Part shown: one piece after another, positions 1 through 8,645 of the stretch | How the letters are laid out: each line of letters begins with the position of its first letter | Position numbering within the stretch: the first letter of the stretch is position 1 | DNA from: Paenibacillus oleatilyticus | Lineage (GTDB): Bacteria; Bacillota; Bacilli; Paenibacillales; NBRC-103111 | Reading direction: 5' to 3' | NCBI RefSeq assembly: GCF_018998565.1 | Contig: NZ_JAHNZO010000011.1 | Span: forward strand, 1-64,000 | DNA: 64,000 nt | Made by a program: the position numbers and the translations under genes | The notes under the pieces: generated by a model | The model's database searches: none | What the model was told of the DNA's origin: nothing | Seen by the model: the letters and a program-made list of their open reading frames with translations, nothing else

Positions 1-1
1 G

Positions 2-634
2 CCCGAGCCCGTTCGCGTGCCGGTCGGCCGGACCGCGGGCGCGCTCAGCCTCGCGCTGTTCGCCGCGCTGCTTGTCGCGCTGCCGCTGCTTCGCCAGACG
101 GCGCCCGGCTTGGGGCTCGCGCTGACCGACAGCTTTTACCGCGCGGGCGCGCTCGTCTTCGGCGGCGGGCACGTCGTGCTGCCCATGCTGGAGCGGGAGG
201 TCGTCCCTGCGGGCTGGGTGAGCCCGGAGACGTTCCTGGCCGGGTACGGCGCGGCGCAGGCGGTTCCGGGACCGCTCTTCACGTTCGCCGCTTATCTCGG
301 CGCTGCGGCCGCAGGGGGTGCCGGAGCCGCGCTGGCGACAGCCGCCGTCTTTCTTCCGGGCTTCCTGCTCGTCGTCGGCGCGCTGCCGTTCTGGAACGCC
401 TTGCGGACGCACGCGCGCATGCAAGGGGCGCTGACGGGCATTAATGCCGCCGTCGTCGGCCTGCTGCTCGCGGCCTTGTACGACCCGATCTGGACGTCCG
501 CCGTGCGGACTCCTGCCGACTTCGCGGCGGCTGCCGTTCTGTTCGGCTTGCTCGTCTTCTGGAAGCTGCCGCCTTGGGCGGTCGTCCTCACAGGCGCCTT
601 CTTGGGATGGGCGCTATCCCTGGGATTGGTCTAA
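2..634 (+). CDS. chrA: Chromate transporter ChrA, C-terminal part (partial)
   Basis: This frame is open from the window edge, so the 5' part of the gene lies outside; the first in-frame start-like codon (GTG at 17) need not be the true start. The visible ~210 residues are mostly hydrophobic, with about five membrane segments. They carry the CHR-domain signature FGGGHVVLPMLEREVV followed by a QAVPGPLFTFAAYLG stretch, both typical of the chromate ion transporter (CHR) family. These proteins sit in the cytoplasmic membrane and are associated with chromate efflux or sulfate-related anion transport. A GC-rich hairpin directly follows the stop codon. The family assignment is firm; the substrate is inferred from the family. 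Confidence 0.85.
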   Translation, partial: PEPVRVPVGRTAGALSLALFAALLVALPLLRQTAPGLGLALTDSFYRAGALVFGGGHVVLPMLEREVVPAGWVSPETFLAGYGAAQAVPGPLFTFAAYLGAAAAGGAGAALATAAVFLPGFLLVVGALPFWNALRTHARMQGALTGINAAVVGLLLAALYDPIWTSAVRTPADFAAAAVLFGLLVFWKLPPWAVVLTGAFLGWALSLGLV

Positions 635-666
635 ACCTGCACATCAGACATCATGGCTCGCGACCC

Positions 667-690
667 GCCCGGGGTCCGGGCTATTTCTTT
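667..690 (+). terminator. Rho-independent-like terminator after chrA
   Basis: A perfect 6-bp GC stem (GCCCGG at 667-672 pairs with CCGGGC at 676-681, loop GGT) is followed by the T-rich run TATTTCTTT. It overlaps the stop codon of the small convergent gene on the minus strand. Confidence 0.6.
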
Positions 691-869
691 CTGCGGAACA
701 GGCGGGCGGCTCCTTTGCCAAGCTCCGAAAGCAGGACCATGACCGACAGCGCGCCGAGCGCATACGGGACAACTAGCGGAATGGCACGCAGATCGGTAAT
801 ATGCACCCAACGCAAAAAAAGCGGGTACAACAGCATCAGAGCCACCAGAATTGCAATTTTCACGGACAT
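681..869 (-). CDS. Small membrane protein of unknown function
   Basis: This encodes 62 residues with two hydrophobic segments (about residues 4-20 and 30-48) and a strongly basic C-terminal tail ending in RRKK, as in a small inner-membrane protein with a cytoplasmic tail. A GGAGG ribosome site lies just upstream of the ATG at 869, and a GTG two codons later (863) would have better spacing. It is convergent with chrA and shares its terminator hairpin. I recognise no family. Confidence 0.55.
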   Translation of the reverse strand: MSVKIAILVALMLLYPLFLRWVHITDLRAIPLVVPYALGALSVMVLLSELGKGAARLFRRKK

Positions 870-1037
870 TCGCCTCCGGGGCTTACGAAGATTTTCGACA
901 ATGAAATAAATTTCGCTGCCGAAACGTCAAAACCTGCCGTACGGAGCGGGTGGGAAATGATTCCATCGGCCGTTCCGATCCGGGCGCGAAAGCTTCATTT
1001 TGGAATTTGTTAAATTTAGCAGATGTTCAATTATGGA

Positions 1038-1066
1038 TTGACGGATGACCACCCTCATACTATGAT
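1038..1066 (+). promoter_or_regulatory. SigA-type promoter of the ABC importer operon
   Basis: The -35 box TTGACG (1038-1043) and the -10 box TATGAT (1061-1066) are separated by exactly 17 bp. They lie about 55 bp upstream of the TTG start of the substrate-binding protein gene. Confidence 0.75.
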
Positions 1067-1118
1067 AACATTATCGCTTTAAAGCATGTACACGTTAAAT
1101 CCAGGAGGTCCGAAATCA

Positions 1119-2171
1119 TTGAAAACATCCGCTAAACTGCTATCCCTGCTGATCGCTGTACCGCTCATGATCGCAGGCTGCGGGACCAAAGCACCGGCGC
1201 CCGCCAATTCGTCCGGAGGTGGAGACGCTTCCAAGCCTCAGGACAAGAAAGTTGTCAAAATCGGCATCTCGCAAATTGTCGAACATCCGTCGCTCAACGC
1301 GACGCGCGAAGGCTTCCTGGCCGCGCTCAAGGACAACGGCTTTATCGACAAAGAAACGATGCAGGTCGATTACCAGAACGCACAAGGCGACGCCACGACC
1401 AACTTGACCATCGGCCAAAAGTTCGCCGCAGACAAAAAAGATCTGGTATTCGCCATCGCCACGCCGTCGGCTCAAGCCGTCGTGCAGAACGTGAAAGATG
1501 CGCCGGTGCTGTTCGGGGGCGTATCCGATCCGGTGTCCGCGAAGCTCGTTAAAAGCCTGGACAAGCCGGGCGGCAACGTAACCGGCGCTGCGGATACGCA
1601 TCCGGAAGCTATACCAAAGCTGATCGACTTCATCGCTTCCGATTTTCCGAAGGTCAAGAAGATCGGAATCGTGGCGAACGAAGGCGAAGCGAATGTCGCG
1701 TTCATGGTGAAGACGGCGGAAGCGGCGTTTGCGAAGCATAACATTCAAGTCGTCAAAGCGTCGGTTGCGAACAGCTCCGAAGTGAAGCAGGCCGCCGAAT
1801 CGCTCGTGGGACGCGTTGACGCGATCTACATCACGCTCGACAACACGGTCGTAAGCGCCGTCGAATCGATCATCAAGCTCGCGAACGACAAGAAAATTCC
1901 GTTCTTCGCCAGCGACCGTGATTCGGTAGAAAAAGGAGCTCTCGCCACCTACGGCTTCAAATATTACGATCACGGCTACCAAGCGGGCAAAATGGCCGTC
2001 GAGATTCTCAAGAACGGCGCCAAGCCGGGCGACATGAAAGTCAGCTACCCGGACAAGCTCGACCTGATCATTAACCTTGATGCCGCCAAGCAGGAAGGCG
2101 TCGAAGTCACCGACTCCATGAAAAATAAAGTACAGGATAAGAAAAACCTGCTCAGCGGTTCGGCAAAATAA
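1119..2171 (+). CDS. ABC transporter substrate-binding lipoprotein (TrpX / ABC_sub_bind family)
   Basis: This is the extracellular solute-binding protein of a three-gene importer. I chose the TTG at 1119 because an AGGAGG ribosome site (1103-1108) precedes it at good spacing, and because the product then begins with an ideal lipoprotein signal peptide whose lipobox IAGC ends at Cys21. An upstream in-frame ATG (1086) would spoil the signal. The mature protein (about 330 residues) resembles the COG2984 family, which includes tryptophan/tyrosine-type binding proteins in streptococci. Permease and ATPase genes follow in the same orientation. The substrate is not known here; an aromatic or other amino acid is only a family-based guess. 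Confidence 0.85.
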   Translation: MKTSAKLLSLLIAVPLMIAGCGTKAPAPANSSGGGDASKPQDKKVVKIGISQIVEHPSLNATREGFLAALKDNGFIDKETMQVDYQNAQGDATTNLTIGQKFAADKKDLVFAIATPSAQAVVQNVKDAPVLFGGVSDPVSAKLVKSLDKPGGNVTGAADTHPEAIPKLIDFIASDFPKVKKIGIVANEGEANVAFMVKTAEAAFAKHNIQVVKASVANSSEVKQAAESLVGRVDAIYITLDNTVVSAVESIIKLANDKKIPFFASDRDSVEKGALATYGFKYYDHGYQAGKMAVEILKNGAKPGDMKVSYPDKLDLIINLDAAKQEGVEVTDSMKNKVQDKKNLLSGSAK

Positions 2172-2190
2172 CTTCGTAAGACCCAGGCAG

Positions 2191-2224
2191 AGTGACCTTC
2201 CGAACGGATTCAAGGTCACTTTTG
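2191..2224 (+). terminator. Attenuator-like hairpin between binding protein and permease
   Basis: A 9-bp perfect stem (AGTGACCTT at 2191-2199 with AAGGTCACT at 2212-2220) is followed by a short T run. It lies inside the operon, so it probably lets the binding protein be made in excess over the permease and ATPase, as is common in ABC importers. Confidence 0.55.
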
Positions 2225-2249
2225 CATTTCTATGCAGGAGGATGGACAT

Positions 2250-3164
2250 ATGCAAGACGCGTTGACAGGTTCCTTGGAACTCGGCATGCTGTATGCCATT
2301 ATGGCGCTCGGCGTGTATCTTACGTTTCGAATTTTAGATTTTCCCGATTTGACGGTGGATGGCAGCTTCACGACCGGCGGCGCGATCGCCGCGGTCTTGA
2401 TCGCTTCCGGCGTATCTCCGGCGCTGGCCACGCTGGCGGCCTTCGGAGGCGGTCTCGTAGCCGGAGCTTGTACCGGATTGCTGCACACCAAAGGCAAGGT
2501 GAATGCGCTGCTGTCCGGGATTTTGATGATGATTGCGCTGTATTCGATCAATCTGCGGATTATGGGGAAAGCAAACATTCCGCTGCTTGGGGAAGATACG
2601 CTGCTGACGGACGTTCCGCTGCTTGTGATCATGCCGATCGTCGTGCTGGTTGTCAAATTCGCGCTGGACTGGTTCCTGCATACGGACCTGGGCCTTGCGC
2701 TCAGAGCAACCGGAGATAACCCCCGGATGATTCGCAGCTTCGGCGTGAACACGGACAACACGATCATCGTCGGCGTCAGCTTGTCCAACGGGCTTGTGGC
2801 GCTTTCCGGCGCCTTGATCGCGCAGTATTCGGCCTTCGCCGAAATTACGATGGGGGTCGGGATGATCGTCATCGGGCTTGCCTCGGTCATTATCGGGGAA
2901 GCGCTGTTCGGCGCGAAAACGGTATTCCGCGCGACGTTGGCTGTCCTGCTGGGCGCGATCGTCTACCGGCTGATCGTGGCGCTGGCGCTCCGCGTCGGAC
3001 TGGAGCCGACGGACATGAAGCTGATGACCGCGCTCATCGTTATCGTCGCCTTGACGCTCCCGATGATCCGGGGCAAGCTGCGTCAAAAGTCGGTCATCCG
3101 CCAACGGGCGGCCGATCTCGAAAATTCCCGTGCCCGGAACGTTTCAGCGGGAGGTGGTCGATAA
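2250..3164 (+). CDS. ABC transporter permease (TrpY-type, BPD_transp_2)
   Basis: This encodes 304 residues, nearly all hydrophobic, with about eight to nine membrane spans and a glycine-rich TVDGSFTTGGAIAAV segment typical of the branched-chain amino acid type permease superfamily (COG4120). The ATG at 2250 is preferred over one at 2232, because AGGAGG (2236-2241) is correctly spaced only for the former. The C-terminus is polar and basic and would face the cytoplasm. The stop codon overlaps the ATG of the ATPase gene by one base, so the two are translationally coupled. It forms the membrane channel for the lipoprotein encoded upstream. Confidence 0.87.
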   Translation: MQDALTGSLELGMLYAIMALGVYLTFRILDFPDLTVDGSFTTGGAIAAVLIASGVSPALATLAAFGGGLVAGACTGLLHTKGKVNALLSGILMMIALYSINLRIMGKANIPLLGEDTLLTDVPLLVIMPIVVLVVKFALDWFLHTDLGLALRATGDNPRMIRSFGVNTDNTIIVGVSLSNGLVALSGALIAQYSAFAEITMGVGMIVIGLASVIIGEALFGAKTVFRATLAVLLGAIVYRLIVALALRVGLEPTDMKLMTALIVIVALTLPMIRGKLRQKSVIRQRAADLENSRARNVSAGGGR

Positions 3165-3958
3165 TGTTACGCGTCGAACATGTTTCCAAGCTGTTTAACC
3201 CGGGGACGCCGGACGAAAAGCTCGCCTTATCGCATATTAACCTCCAATTGAAGGAGGGCGATTTTGTCACGGTGATCGGCAGCAACGGCGCCGGCAAGTC
3301 CACGCTCATGAATATCATCTCAGGCGTGATGACGCCGGATCTTGGGAAGGTCGTCATTGGCGGAAACGAAGTCGAATCGATGCCCGAGTACCGCCGCAGC
3401 GCATGGATCGGCCGAGTGTTCCAAGACCCGATGGCCGGCACCGCGCCGACGATGACGATCGAGGAGAACTTGGCCATGGCGTACAAGCGCAGCGAGCGCA
3501 GAGGGCTGGCCATCGGCGTTACAGGGCGCAAGCGGACGATGTTCCGCGAGCAGCTCAGCCGGCTCGGCATCGGGCTGGAGAACCGGCTGAACGCCAAGGT
3601 CGGCCTGCTCTCGGGCGGAGAGCGGCAGGCGCTCAGCCTGCTGATGGCAACCTTCACCGAGCCGCGCATTCTGCTGCTCGACGAGCATACCGCGGCGCTC
3701 GATCCTTCGCGGGCGGAGCTGATTACGTCGCTGACCGAGCAGATCGTCGCCGAGCTTAAGCTGACAACGCTTATGGTGACGCACAATATGGATCAAGCGA
3801 TCCGGCTCGGCAACCGGCTGATCATGATGGATAAAGGACGCATTATTTTGGATGTGCCGGAGCAGGAGAAGCGGGGGCTGACCATCGAAGGGCTGCTGCA
3901 GCAGTTCGAGCGGATCCGCGGCACCAAGCTTGCGGACGACCGTGTCGTGCTCGGCTAA
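3164..3958 (+). CDS. ABC transporter ATP-binding protein (TrpZ-type)
   Basis: This encodes 264 residues with the complete nucleotide-binding fold. The Walker A motif GSNGAGKST is at 39-47, the signature LSGGERQ at 149-155, and Walker B ILLLDEH at 169-175; a VTHNM switch histidine follows. The residue after the Walker B glutamate is His rather than the common Pro, which I recall as usual in this COG1101 group. The gene starts on the last base of the permease stop codon. It energises import through the adjacent permease. Two terminator hairpins, one per strand, separate it from the convergent glycosyltransferase gene. Confidence 0.9.
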   Translation: MLRVEHVSKLFNPGTPDEKLALSHINLQLKEGDFVTVIGSNGAGKSTLMNIISGVMTPDLGKVVIGGNEVESMPEYRRSAWIGRVFQDPMAGTAPTMTIEENLAMAYKRSERRGLAIGVTGRKRTMFREQLSRLGIGLENRLNAKVGLLSGGERQALSLLMATFTEPRILLLDEHTAALDPSRAELITSLTEQIVAELKLTTLMVTHNMDQAIRLGNRLIMMDKGRIILDVPEQEKRGLTIEGLLQQFERIRGTKLADDRVVLG

Positions 3959-3979
3959 GACAGGCGGACGCAACCGGGA

Positions 3980-4018
3980 AAGCAAAAGAAAAACGCCCCG
4001 CGCAACAGGCGAGGCGTT
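3980..4018 (-). terminator. Terminator for the TagA-like gene (minus strand)
   Basis: On the minus strand AACGCC (4018-4013) pairs with GGCGTT (3997-3992), with extra inner GC pairs. It is followed by the T-rich run TTTTTCTTTTGC, which ends transcription of the minus-strand glycosyltransferase gene. Confidence 0.6.
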
Positions 4019-4041
4019 CCGTATAACCGATAGGATGGACA

Positions 4042-4076
4042 AGCCATCGAACCGTGAAGGTTCGGTGGCTTTTTTG
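4042..4076 (+). terminator. Strong terminator of the ABC importer operon
   Basis: A 12-bp stem with one G-T pair (4042-4053 with 4059-4070) and a 5-base loop is followed by a run of T. It lies downstream of the ATPase gene and just before the convergent gene's stop. Confidence 0.8.
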
Positions 4077-4081
4077 CAACG

Positions 4082-4816
4082 CTAACTCTTGCGGCCTTTC
4101 AGCAGAAACAGGATGGCGAATTGGGGAAGCACCAATTGCCGTCGCCAACGGGACGGCTGCCGCAGCAGGCGGTACAGCCATTCCAGATTCAGCTTTTGCC
4201 AGACGACCGGGGCGCGTTTGACTTTGCCCGCGATCACATCCAGGCTGCCGCCGACGCCCATCGCGAGTTTGGCGGATAACCGGCTTTTGTATTTGAAAAT
4301 CCATTTTTCCGCCCGCGGTGCGCCCATGGCGACGATGAGAAGGTCGGGCTTGACGCTTGCAATTTGCTCCACGAGCTTCGGTTCGTCGTCAGCGGTAAAG
4401 AAGCCGTTATGCCGGCCAGCGACCTTGAGGCCCGGGTATTGATTCTTGATGATGTCGACGGCTTTCTTGCTCGTCTCTTCGTCGGCCCCCAAGAAGTAGA
4501 ACGACCATCCGTGCTCGTGGCCGAGCGCCAGAAGCCGGAGAAGCATCTCGTAGCCGGTCACGCGCTCGGGCACCGGCTCGCCCTTGAAACGCGAAGCCAG
4601 GACGATGCCGATCCCGTCGGGCGTAATCATGTCCGCCTGCTCGACAATGTGCCGCAGCTCGCTATCTTTTCTTGCATTCATCACAATTTCGGGGTTGGCC
4701 GTAATCAAGTGAAACAACTGCGGATCGTTCCGGTCCAGCCGGTGATGCAGCTCGTTTACGGTTTCGTCTAAAGTTAATTTGGAAAATGGTACGCCTAAAA
4801 TGGAAACGGTTTGCAT
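4082..4816 (-). CDS. tagA: WecG/TagA/CpsF family glycosyltransferase
   Basis: This encodes 244 residues spanning the whole GT26 fold. The family blocks are all visible: an early ITANPEIV segment, ADMITPDGIGIV (which holds the conserved catalytic Asp), GYEMLLRLL, FYFLGA, PDLLIVAMGAPRAEKWI and GVGGSLDVIAGKVKRAP. Family members transfer N-acetylmannosamine to a lipid-linked sugar in wall teichoic acid or similar polymer synthesis at the inner face of the membrane. I prefer the ATG at 4816, which has GAGGGG in front, over ATGs 21-30 bases further upstream. The gene stands alone here, without other teichoic acid genes, so the polymer made is unknown. Confidence 0.85.
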   Translation of the reverse strand: MQTVSILGVPFSKLTLDETVNELHHRLDRNDPQLFHLITANPEIVMNARKDSELRHIVEQADMITPDGIGIVLASRFKGEPVPERVTGYEMLLRLLALGHEHGWSFYFLGADEETSKKAVDIIKNQYPGLKVAGRHNGFFTADDEPKLVEQIASVKPDLLIVAMGAPRAEKWIFKYKSRLSAKLAMGVGGSLDVIAGKVKRAPVVWQKLNLEWLYRLLRQPSRWRRQLVLPQFAILFLLKGRKS

Positions 4817-4935
4817 CGGTATCCCCTCTACGTTCATTTCCTCCATCTTACCACAGAATTGCCGGGGAGGAGAACATTCCGCAAAGGTCCGATGCGTCTG
4901 CTCCCGACAAACATGCCGGCGCGAAGGTCCTCCGA

Positions 4936-5841
4936 TTACTGCCGGATTAAGCCGTTCCGCGCCAAAAACTCGCCGTTAAACGTAATGGGCACGCCCGCTC
5001 CGTTACGCTCCGCATGGATATGAAGATGCGGCTCCGACGTATTCCCCGAATTGCCGACAAGGCCGATGGGCGTGTTTACATCCACGGTATCTCCCGCTCT
5101 CACCTTCACGCTGCCTTTCTGCATATGCGCGACGTACACTTTGGTATCCAGGCAGCCGATCGCGATATGATTTCCGGCGGGCGGCACGCCTTCCGGCAGC
5201 TTTTCCGACAGGGTGGGCGGTCTGTCCTCGAACCCGTCGACCGCTTCCAGCACTTTGCCGTTGCAGGGGCTGTACAGCGTATCGCCGTAGATGGCATAGG
5301 CTTGCAGCTCGCTGGGGTAGATGCCGTTCGTTCTCCAGCCTCCGGCATTCAGCTTCACGATATCCAGCGCGTACTGCTGCGGCAAGTATTCGTGGTGGTA
5401 GTTAACGATCGTCCGGCTGCCGCCGTGCGCGACGTCATAAGTACCGCCGCGCAGCGGAAAGCGCAGATCGATCGCCTCTTCGGACGCTTGGTGTCCGCTC
5501 AGCGCGTAAGCGCCCAGAAAAACAAACAGCGCGGCGAAGACTGCGGACAGCGCAGGGCCTATCCATGAAACGAAAGAACGCGACGGCCACAGCGGCACGT
5601 CCCGGTTATTTTTTACGGCGCGCACGACGGAATAAAGCCAAAACGCGATGAGGGCGTAGCGGAAATAATAGCCGATCCAATCCCACCTTCCAACGTTCAA
5701 AATGTAGAGGGCATAGGAGGTAGCAACAAGGAACCACCCGAAGCATGCCAGTTTGCTCTGGCGTTTCCGCCCGAGCTCGATCATGAAATAGACGGGGAAA
5801 AACAAGCTTGTCAAAAATAACATCACAATGCTGAACCACAT
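4936..5841 (-). CDS. Membrane-anchored M23-like (LytM-fold) peptidase, altered first zinc motif
   Basis: This encodes 301 residues. Residues 1-115 hold about four membrane spans; the rest is an extracytoplasmic LytM/M23-type domain. The second metal motif is seen as HLHIH near the C-terminus, preceded by VGNSGNTSEPHLH. The usual first motif HxxxD is instead QYALD, so one zinc ligand appears to be Gln. Related M23 proteins cut peptide bonds in peptidoglycan; with this change the protein may be catalytically weak or inactive and serve as a wall-binding or regulatory domain. The gene stands alone between the TagA-like gene and a divergent two-component system. Confidence 0.75.
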   Translation of the reverse strand: MWFSIVMLFLTSLFFPVYFMIELGRKRQSKLACFGWFLVATSYALYILNVGRWDWIGYYFRYALIAFWLYSVVRAVKNNRDVPLWPSRSFVSWIGPALSAVFAALFVFLGAYALSGHQASEEAIDLRFPLRGGTYDVAHGGSRTIVNYHHEYLPQQYALDIVKLNAGGWRTNGIYPSELQAYAIYGDTLYSPCNGKVLEAVDGFEDRPPTLSEKLPEGVPPAGNHIAIGCLDTKVYVAHMQKGSVKVRAGDTVDVNTPIGLVGNSGNTSEPHLHIHAERNGAGVPITFNGEFLARNGLIRQ

Positions 5842-5923
5842 GGATATCCTCTCCTTTCGCTCAAGTATAACTAGCCGGATTTACTTGGGGTGAAACAGCA
5901 GCTTACCGGAGCCTTAATTTTTG

Positions 5924-5980
5924 CCGTTAAGGTTCCGTTAAGAATCCGTTCCTCTGCGGGTAAACGCGGTATGGTATGAT
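5924..5980 (+). promoter_or_regulatory. Three 11-bp-spaced direct repeats plus -10 box before the first two-component system
   Basis: CCGTTAAG at 5924-5931 recurs at 5935-5942, and CCGTT again at 5946-5950, giving an exact 11-bp period. A -10-like TATGAT lies at 5975-5980, while the matching -35 position (5952-5957, CTCTGC) is poor. OmpR/PhoB-type regulators bind direct repeats spaced by one helical turn next to weak -35 boxes, so this looks like an autoregulatory site for the response regulator that follows. Confidence 0.6.
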
Positions 5981-6015
5981 AAGTGAAGCGATATGCCGGA
6001 GAGGAAGGATATGGA

Positions 6016-6735
6016 ATGCAGGCGAACGAAGCAACCATTTTACTGGTCGACGACGAGCCGACCATTGTCCGTATGTTGAAGAAGGTACTGGAAAAAGAAG
6101 GATTTGTTCATATCGATACGGCGGCGACCGGCGAAGAAGCGCTCTCGGCGTGCGACAGCAAGTCTTATGATTATATTGTGCTCGACGTAATGCTGCCTGG
6201 GCAAAGCGGGTTTGAGGTATGTCCGAAGCTCCGGCAGCGCACCGATGCGCCGATTCTGTTCCTGACGGCGCGCTCTTCCGATCTGGACAAGCTTAGCGGC
6301 TTCGCCTTGGGCGGAGACGATTATGTGACCAAGCCGTTCAATCCGCTTGAAGTGGCTGCCCGGATCAAAGCGAAGCTCCGAAGGGTTGTCAAGTCCGCAG
6401 AAGGGCCCTCCACGCAGGGCGTCTACGATTTCGGGCGGTTTCGGCTGAATGAGCTTGCGGGAGAACTGACGGTTGAAGACAGGCGGATTCCTTGCCCGGC
6501 TCAGGTGTTTCAGCTGCTTTTGTTTTTCTGCAAGCATCCGAACCGGATTTTCAACAAGCAGGAGCTGTACGAGCGGGTATGGGGCGACTCGAGCTTCAGC
6601 GACGACAACACCGTGATGGTCCATATTTACCGCATCCGGGAGCGCATCGAACGCAATCCTGCGGAGCCGGAATTGCTGGTAACCGTCCGGGGGATGGGCT
6701 ATAAGCTTATGAGAGGCGGAAACGATGACGTTTAG
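6016..6735 (+). CDS. OmpR-family response regulator (system 1)
   Basis: This encodes 239 residues. The receiver domain has acidic D12/D13, phospho-acceptor D57 in VLDVML, T84 and K106 (TKPF). A winged-helix DNA-binding domain of the OmpR type occupies about 135-236, ending with RGMGYKL. I chose the ATG at 6016, which has AGGAAGG seven bases upstream, over an ATG at 5983. The end of the gene overlaps the start of its histidine kinase gene by 11 bases, so they are co-translated. An array of 11-bp-spaced repeats in front suggests autoregulation. The inducing signal and regulon are unknown. Confidence 0.88.
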   Translation: MQANEATILLVDDEPTIVRMLKKVLEKEGFVHIDTAATGEEALSACDSKSYDYIVLDVMLPGQSGFEVCPKLRQRTDAPILFLTARSSDLDKLSGFALGGDDYVTKPFNPLEVAARIKAKLRRVVKSAEGPSTQGVYDFGRFRLNELAGELTVEDRRIPCPAQVFQLLLFFCKHPNRIFNKQELYERVWGDSSFSDDNTVMVHIYRIRERIERNPAEPELLVTVRGMGYKLMRGGNDDV

Positions 6736-8599
6736 GCGGGCAGGGGGAGCAGCGGACGAGGAGCGGAATGATGGGGGAATCCCGGAGCCCGCTTCGGTTT
6801 CATCGCCTGTGCCGGACGGAGGCAAGCGGGTCATCCGGCGGCTTATCGCCCATTTCAGCCTGCGGCTGATCGTGGCCGGCATCCTGCTCGTCGTATTGGC
6901 GGTCTTGATCCTGTACTGGATGCAGCTAAAGCTGCTGGATCTTGATGCGGGCCGCAGCTTTGCGCAGGCAGGCATGTTGAAGCTAATCGACACGATGGAA
7001 GTGGATGAGGCGGGGACGCCTCATTTTGACGAGGAGCTGCTGGACCTTGTGAGAAGCGAAGGCGGTTGGGTTCAAATGCTCGACGGTCAAGGGAGAGTAA
7101 CCTATTCGGTGTTTACGCCCGAGGACGTTCCGACCGCCTATAAGCCGGGGGAATTTGTCGCCTACTGGAAAAAGCAGGAGCCGTTTCCGTATGATTTGGC
7201 CGTATGGATTCGGCAGAGAGGAGGCGTAACCTATACGCTGCTCTATGGCGTCATCCCGGAGGAGAAGCGTCTGCTGCAGGTGGTCATGGATACGGCCGGC
7301 GCGCCGGGGCCAAGCTTAACGCTGCCTCCCGGCTTAGAGGACCGGCTGAAGGAGGCGGAGGCCACGGTGCAGCTGCTGGATCCGTCCGGGCGGCAGGTCG
7401 CTTCGTTCGGCAGTGCGGGGAAGGTGCTGACGGAATACTCCCTTCAGGAGCTTGCACTCCGGTCGGTTTACGGCAACAGATACGGCCTCAAGCTGGCCTC
7501 TCATTACGATTCCCGCACGCAGTATACTTGGGTTGTGACCACACCGTTTCATGAGAAAGGGGTTCTTGCGGGAGTTCTGAAAAACGAGATCAGCGTCATG
7601 CTCGTTGCGTTTGCTGGCCTGCTGCTGACGACACTGCTTCTGTTCCTGCTGCTATCGCTCTGGTATGCCAATCGCTTCGGCGGGCCGGTGCTCCATATGA
7701 TCGACTGGCTTCAGCAGCTCGGGCAGGGCCGGTTCCGCGAGCCGCACGGACTTCGGGGTCCCCGCAGCCTGGACCGCAAGGGCCGGCTGCACCGCCGGTA
7801 CCGTTTGTTCGCCGACGTGTTCCTCTCGCTAAGGAGGCTGACGGGTATTTTGAGCCGCAACGAGGAAATGCGGGCCAAGCTGGAGCAGACGAGAGAGGAG
7901 TGGATCACCGGAGTATCCCACGATTTAAAAACGCCGCTTACGTCGATCAAAGGCTATTCGCATATGCTGGAAGCGCCGGATTACGGCTGGTCGACCGACG
8001 AAATCCGGGAATTCGCCGGCGAGATCCGCGAGATGTCGGAATATATGGAGCTGCTGATCGACGATCTCAGCCTGACCTACCGCTTGCAGAACGAAGCGCT
8101 GCCGCTGGAGCTGCGGGAGACGGAGCTGAACGATCTGACGGACATCGTCATTCGCCGTTTTCGGACGAATCCGAGATTTGCGGGCGCGCGTATCGTCTTT
8201 CGACCCGCCCCTGGTCCGCTTGTTACCCGGGTAGACGAACGATGGCTCAGCCGGGCGATCGTGAATCTGCTGGCGAACGCGGTCCTGCACAACCCCGAAG
8301 GAACGGACGTGGAAGTAAGCGTCGCGGGGGACGGAGAAGCCGAAAGCTTCGCCCGCTTGGAAATCCGCGATAACGGCAGCGGGATGGATAAGGAAACGGT
8401 CGGCCGGCTGTTCGAACGGTATTACCGCGGTACGAATACTGAGGGAGGGTCGGACGGAACGGGGCTCGGGATGGCGATTGCCCGGCAGATCGTTCTGGCC
8501 CACCACGGGAATATCCGGGTGGAGAGCGAGCTTGGCCGAGGAACGGTCGTGACGATATGGCTCAGGCAAGCTTCGCCACAGGTTGAGGCTGTGCAGTAG
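6725..8599 (+). CDS. Sensor histidine kinase (system 1)
   Basis: This encodes 624 residues. After a ~38-residue cytoplasmic lead come a first membrane span (about 45-66), a ~215-residue extracytoplasmic sensor region, and a second span (about 283-306). The phospho-acceptor His399 lies in VSHDLKTPLTSIKGYSHML. The ATPase domain shows N-box NLLANAVLHN, G1 DNGSGMD, F-box LFERYY and G2 GTGLGMAI. It phosphorylates the response regulator encoded just upstream. The sensor region matches no family I can name. The next gene, for an inositol-monophosphatase-like enzyme, begins about 45 bases downstream without an obvious terminator and may be co-transcribed. Confidence 0.88.
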   Translation: MTFRRAGGAADEERNDGGIPEPASVSSPVPDGGKRVIRRLIAHFSLRLIVAGILLVVLAVLILYWMQLKLLDLDAGRSFAQAGMLKLIDTMEVDEAGTPHFDEELLDLVRSEGGWVQMLDGQGRVTYSVFTPEDVPTAYKPGEFVAYWKKQEPFPYDLAVWIRQRGGVTYTLLYGVIPEEKRLLQVVMDTAGAPGPSLTLPPGLEDRLKEAEATVQLLDPSGRQVASFGSAGKVLTEYSLQELALRSVYGNRYGLKLASHYDSRTQYTWVVTTPFHEKGVLAGVLKNEISVMLVAFAGLLLTTLLLFLLLSLWYANRFGGPVLHMIDWLQQLGQGRFREPHGLRGPRSLDRKGRLHRRYRLFADVFLSLRRLTGILSRNEEMRAKLEQTREEWITGVSHDLKTPLTSIKGYSHMLEAPDYGWSTDEIREFAGEIREMSEYMELLIDDLSLTYRLQNEALPLELRETELNDLTDIVIRRFRTNPRFAGARIVFRPAPGPLVTRVDERWLSRAIVNLLANAVLHNPEGTDVEVSVAGDGEAESFARLEIRDNGSGMDKETVGRLFERYYRGTNTEGGSDGTGLGMAIARQIVLAHHGNIRVESELGRGTVVTIWLRQASPQVEAVQ

Positions 8600-8645
8600 G
8601 ATCAGGTATAATTTTCCTGATTGAGAACAGGGGAGGAAGACATAG

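Noticed and set aside
1140..2255. A 371-codon minus-strand frame across the ABC binding-protein gene
   Set aside because: Antisense shadow of a well-supported gene; Arg-rich composition and no ribosome site.
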